This document shows positions 42,898 to 43,112 of a stretch of 43,112 nt of DNA, in pieces. This stretch comes from Gammaproteobacteria bacterium (GTDB lineage Bacteria > Pseudomonadota > Gammaproteobacteria > Legionellales > Legionellaceae), in contig JAUICE010000012.1 of NCBI GenBank assembly GCA_030428185.1, positions 1 to 43,112 on the forward strand, written 5' to 3'. Within the stretch, counting starts at the first letter, position 1, and each line of letters opens with the position of its first letter. The notes under the pieces were generated by a model. It was not told the origin of the DNA. It did no database searches and worked only from the letters and a program-made list of their open reading frames with translations. A program made the position numbers and the translations under genes.

Positions 42898-42992
42898 GGG
42901 CGTCCGGGCGTCGTATTCCAGCTTCACCACAAGGGTTCATCCACTCTCACGCTACCGCGTGATCGGGACAAGGCTTCCATGTGACTGACGCG
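42898..42992. other. GC-rich, structured intergenic island, possible ncRNA or dispersed repeat
   Basis: By hand count about 58 of 95 bases are G or C, against a clearly AT-rich surrounding. GCGTC (42908-42912) can pair with GACGC (42987-42991) as an outer stem, and TCACGC (42947-42952) with GCGTGA (42957-42962) as an inner hairpin with loop TACC. It does not match tRNA, 4.5S, 6S, RNase P, tmRNA or a riboswitch that I know. A 37-codon minus-strand ORF (42827-42940, starting MNPCGEAGIRRPDAQ) crosses its edge. Confidence 0.4.
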
Positions 42993-43049
42993 AAAAATCA
43001 TTTCACAACTCTTTGAAAATCAATGAATTGTGATGTAAAATAATATTGT

Positions 43050-43112
43050 ATGAAAGCGCTTATATACGTTTTTTTATTTACCTTCTGCTCTGTTTTTTCG
43101 CTTTCCGCGCAA
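43050..43112 (+). CDS. Start of an exported protein (partial)
   Basis: ATG at 43050 opens MKALIYVFLFTFCSVFSLSAQ, a clear signal peptide with a probable cleavage after SLSA, running off the window. The protein cannot be named. It is divergent from accC; in some gammaproteobacteria dsbD lies near the accBC cluster, but nothing here proves that. Confidence 0.55.
   Translation, partial: MKALIYVFLFTFCSVFSLSAQ

Noticed and set aside
42898-42992. GC-rich island as a tRNA because of GGGTTCATCC
   Set aside because: No cloverleaf can be drawn: acceptor and anticodon stems are missing.

Overview
The window looks like a chromosomal segment of an AT-rich gammaproteobacterium, most likely of the order Legionellales (Legionella, Coxiella, Berkiella and Rickettsiella relatives). 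The evidence is gammaproteobacterial housekeeping blocks (lolB, tRNA-Gln, prs; rplY-pth-ychF; accC-prmA), an OxyR whose redox cysteines fall at the E. coli positions 199 and 208, a VirK-like secreted protein, several lineage-specific helical or repeat proteins that resemble Dot/Icm effectors, and a direct repeat upstream of one of them that fits the PmrA response-regulator consensus known from Legionella and Coxiella. No Dot/Icm structural gene is in the window, so the order-level assignment is inference.

Layout. 1-8.3 kb: tail of rplY, pth, ychF, a PPxY-bearing membrane protein, an intergenic region with two perfect DnaA boxes, oxyR divergent from ispB, a GNAT acetyltransferase, a small membrane protein, mutM and plsC. 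8.3-16.3 kb: ggt-coaD, lolB, tRNA-Gln(UUG), prs, a bidirectional terminator, fis, a DUF945/YdgA-like protein and an MFS transporter. 16.3-19.45 kb is an accessory patch: a frameshifted gene remnant, a complete IS3-family element, an unknown ORF, and an ORF whose start is the beginning of a second IS3 orfA fused in frame to the tail of another protein. 19.45-22.6 kb: a large unknown helical protein, epmA and an unknown small gene. 22.7-29 kb: a minus-strand SUF operon (Rrf2 regulator, sufB, sufC, sufD, sufS, sufU, sufT, thioesterase) with tight overlaps. 29.1-36.8 kb: a MATE transporter, virK-like, priC-like, an effector-like gene, an arsC-like/wrbA/membrane protein operon, yihY, trhO and ung. 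36.9-43.1 kb: a repeat-rich effector-like gene, dacB, a prmA-yfcH pair, accC, a GC-rich structured intergenic island and the start of a secreted protein.

The SUF genes build and deliver Fe-S clusters under an Rrf2 regulator. oxyR, mutM, ung, wrbA, arsC-like and ggt fit redox and DNA-damage defence. ispB, plsC, dacB, lolB and accC serve the envelope and lipids. The most unusual items are the PPxY membrane protein (2029-3360), the repeat protein with a PmrA-like operator (36875-38035), the IS-gene chimera (18813-19370), the paired DnaA boxes (3497-3626), the missing ispE and accB at their usual positions, and the GC-rich island at 42898-42992. All functional calls come from reading motifs and family resemblance by eye; no database search was run.
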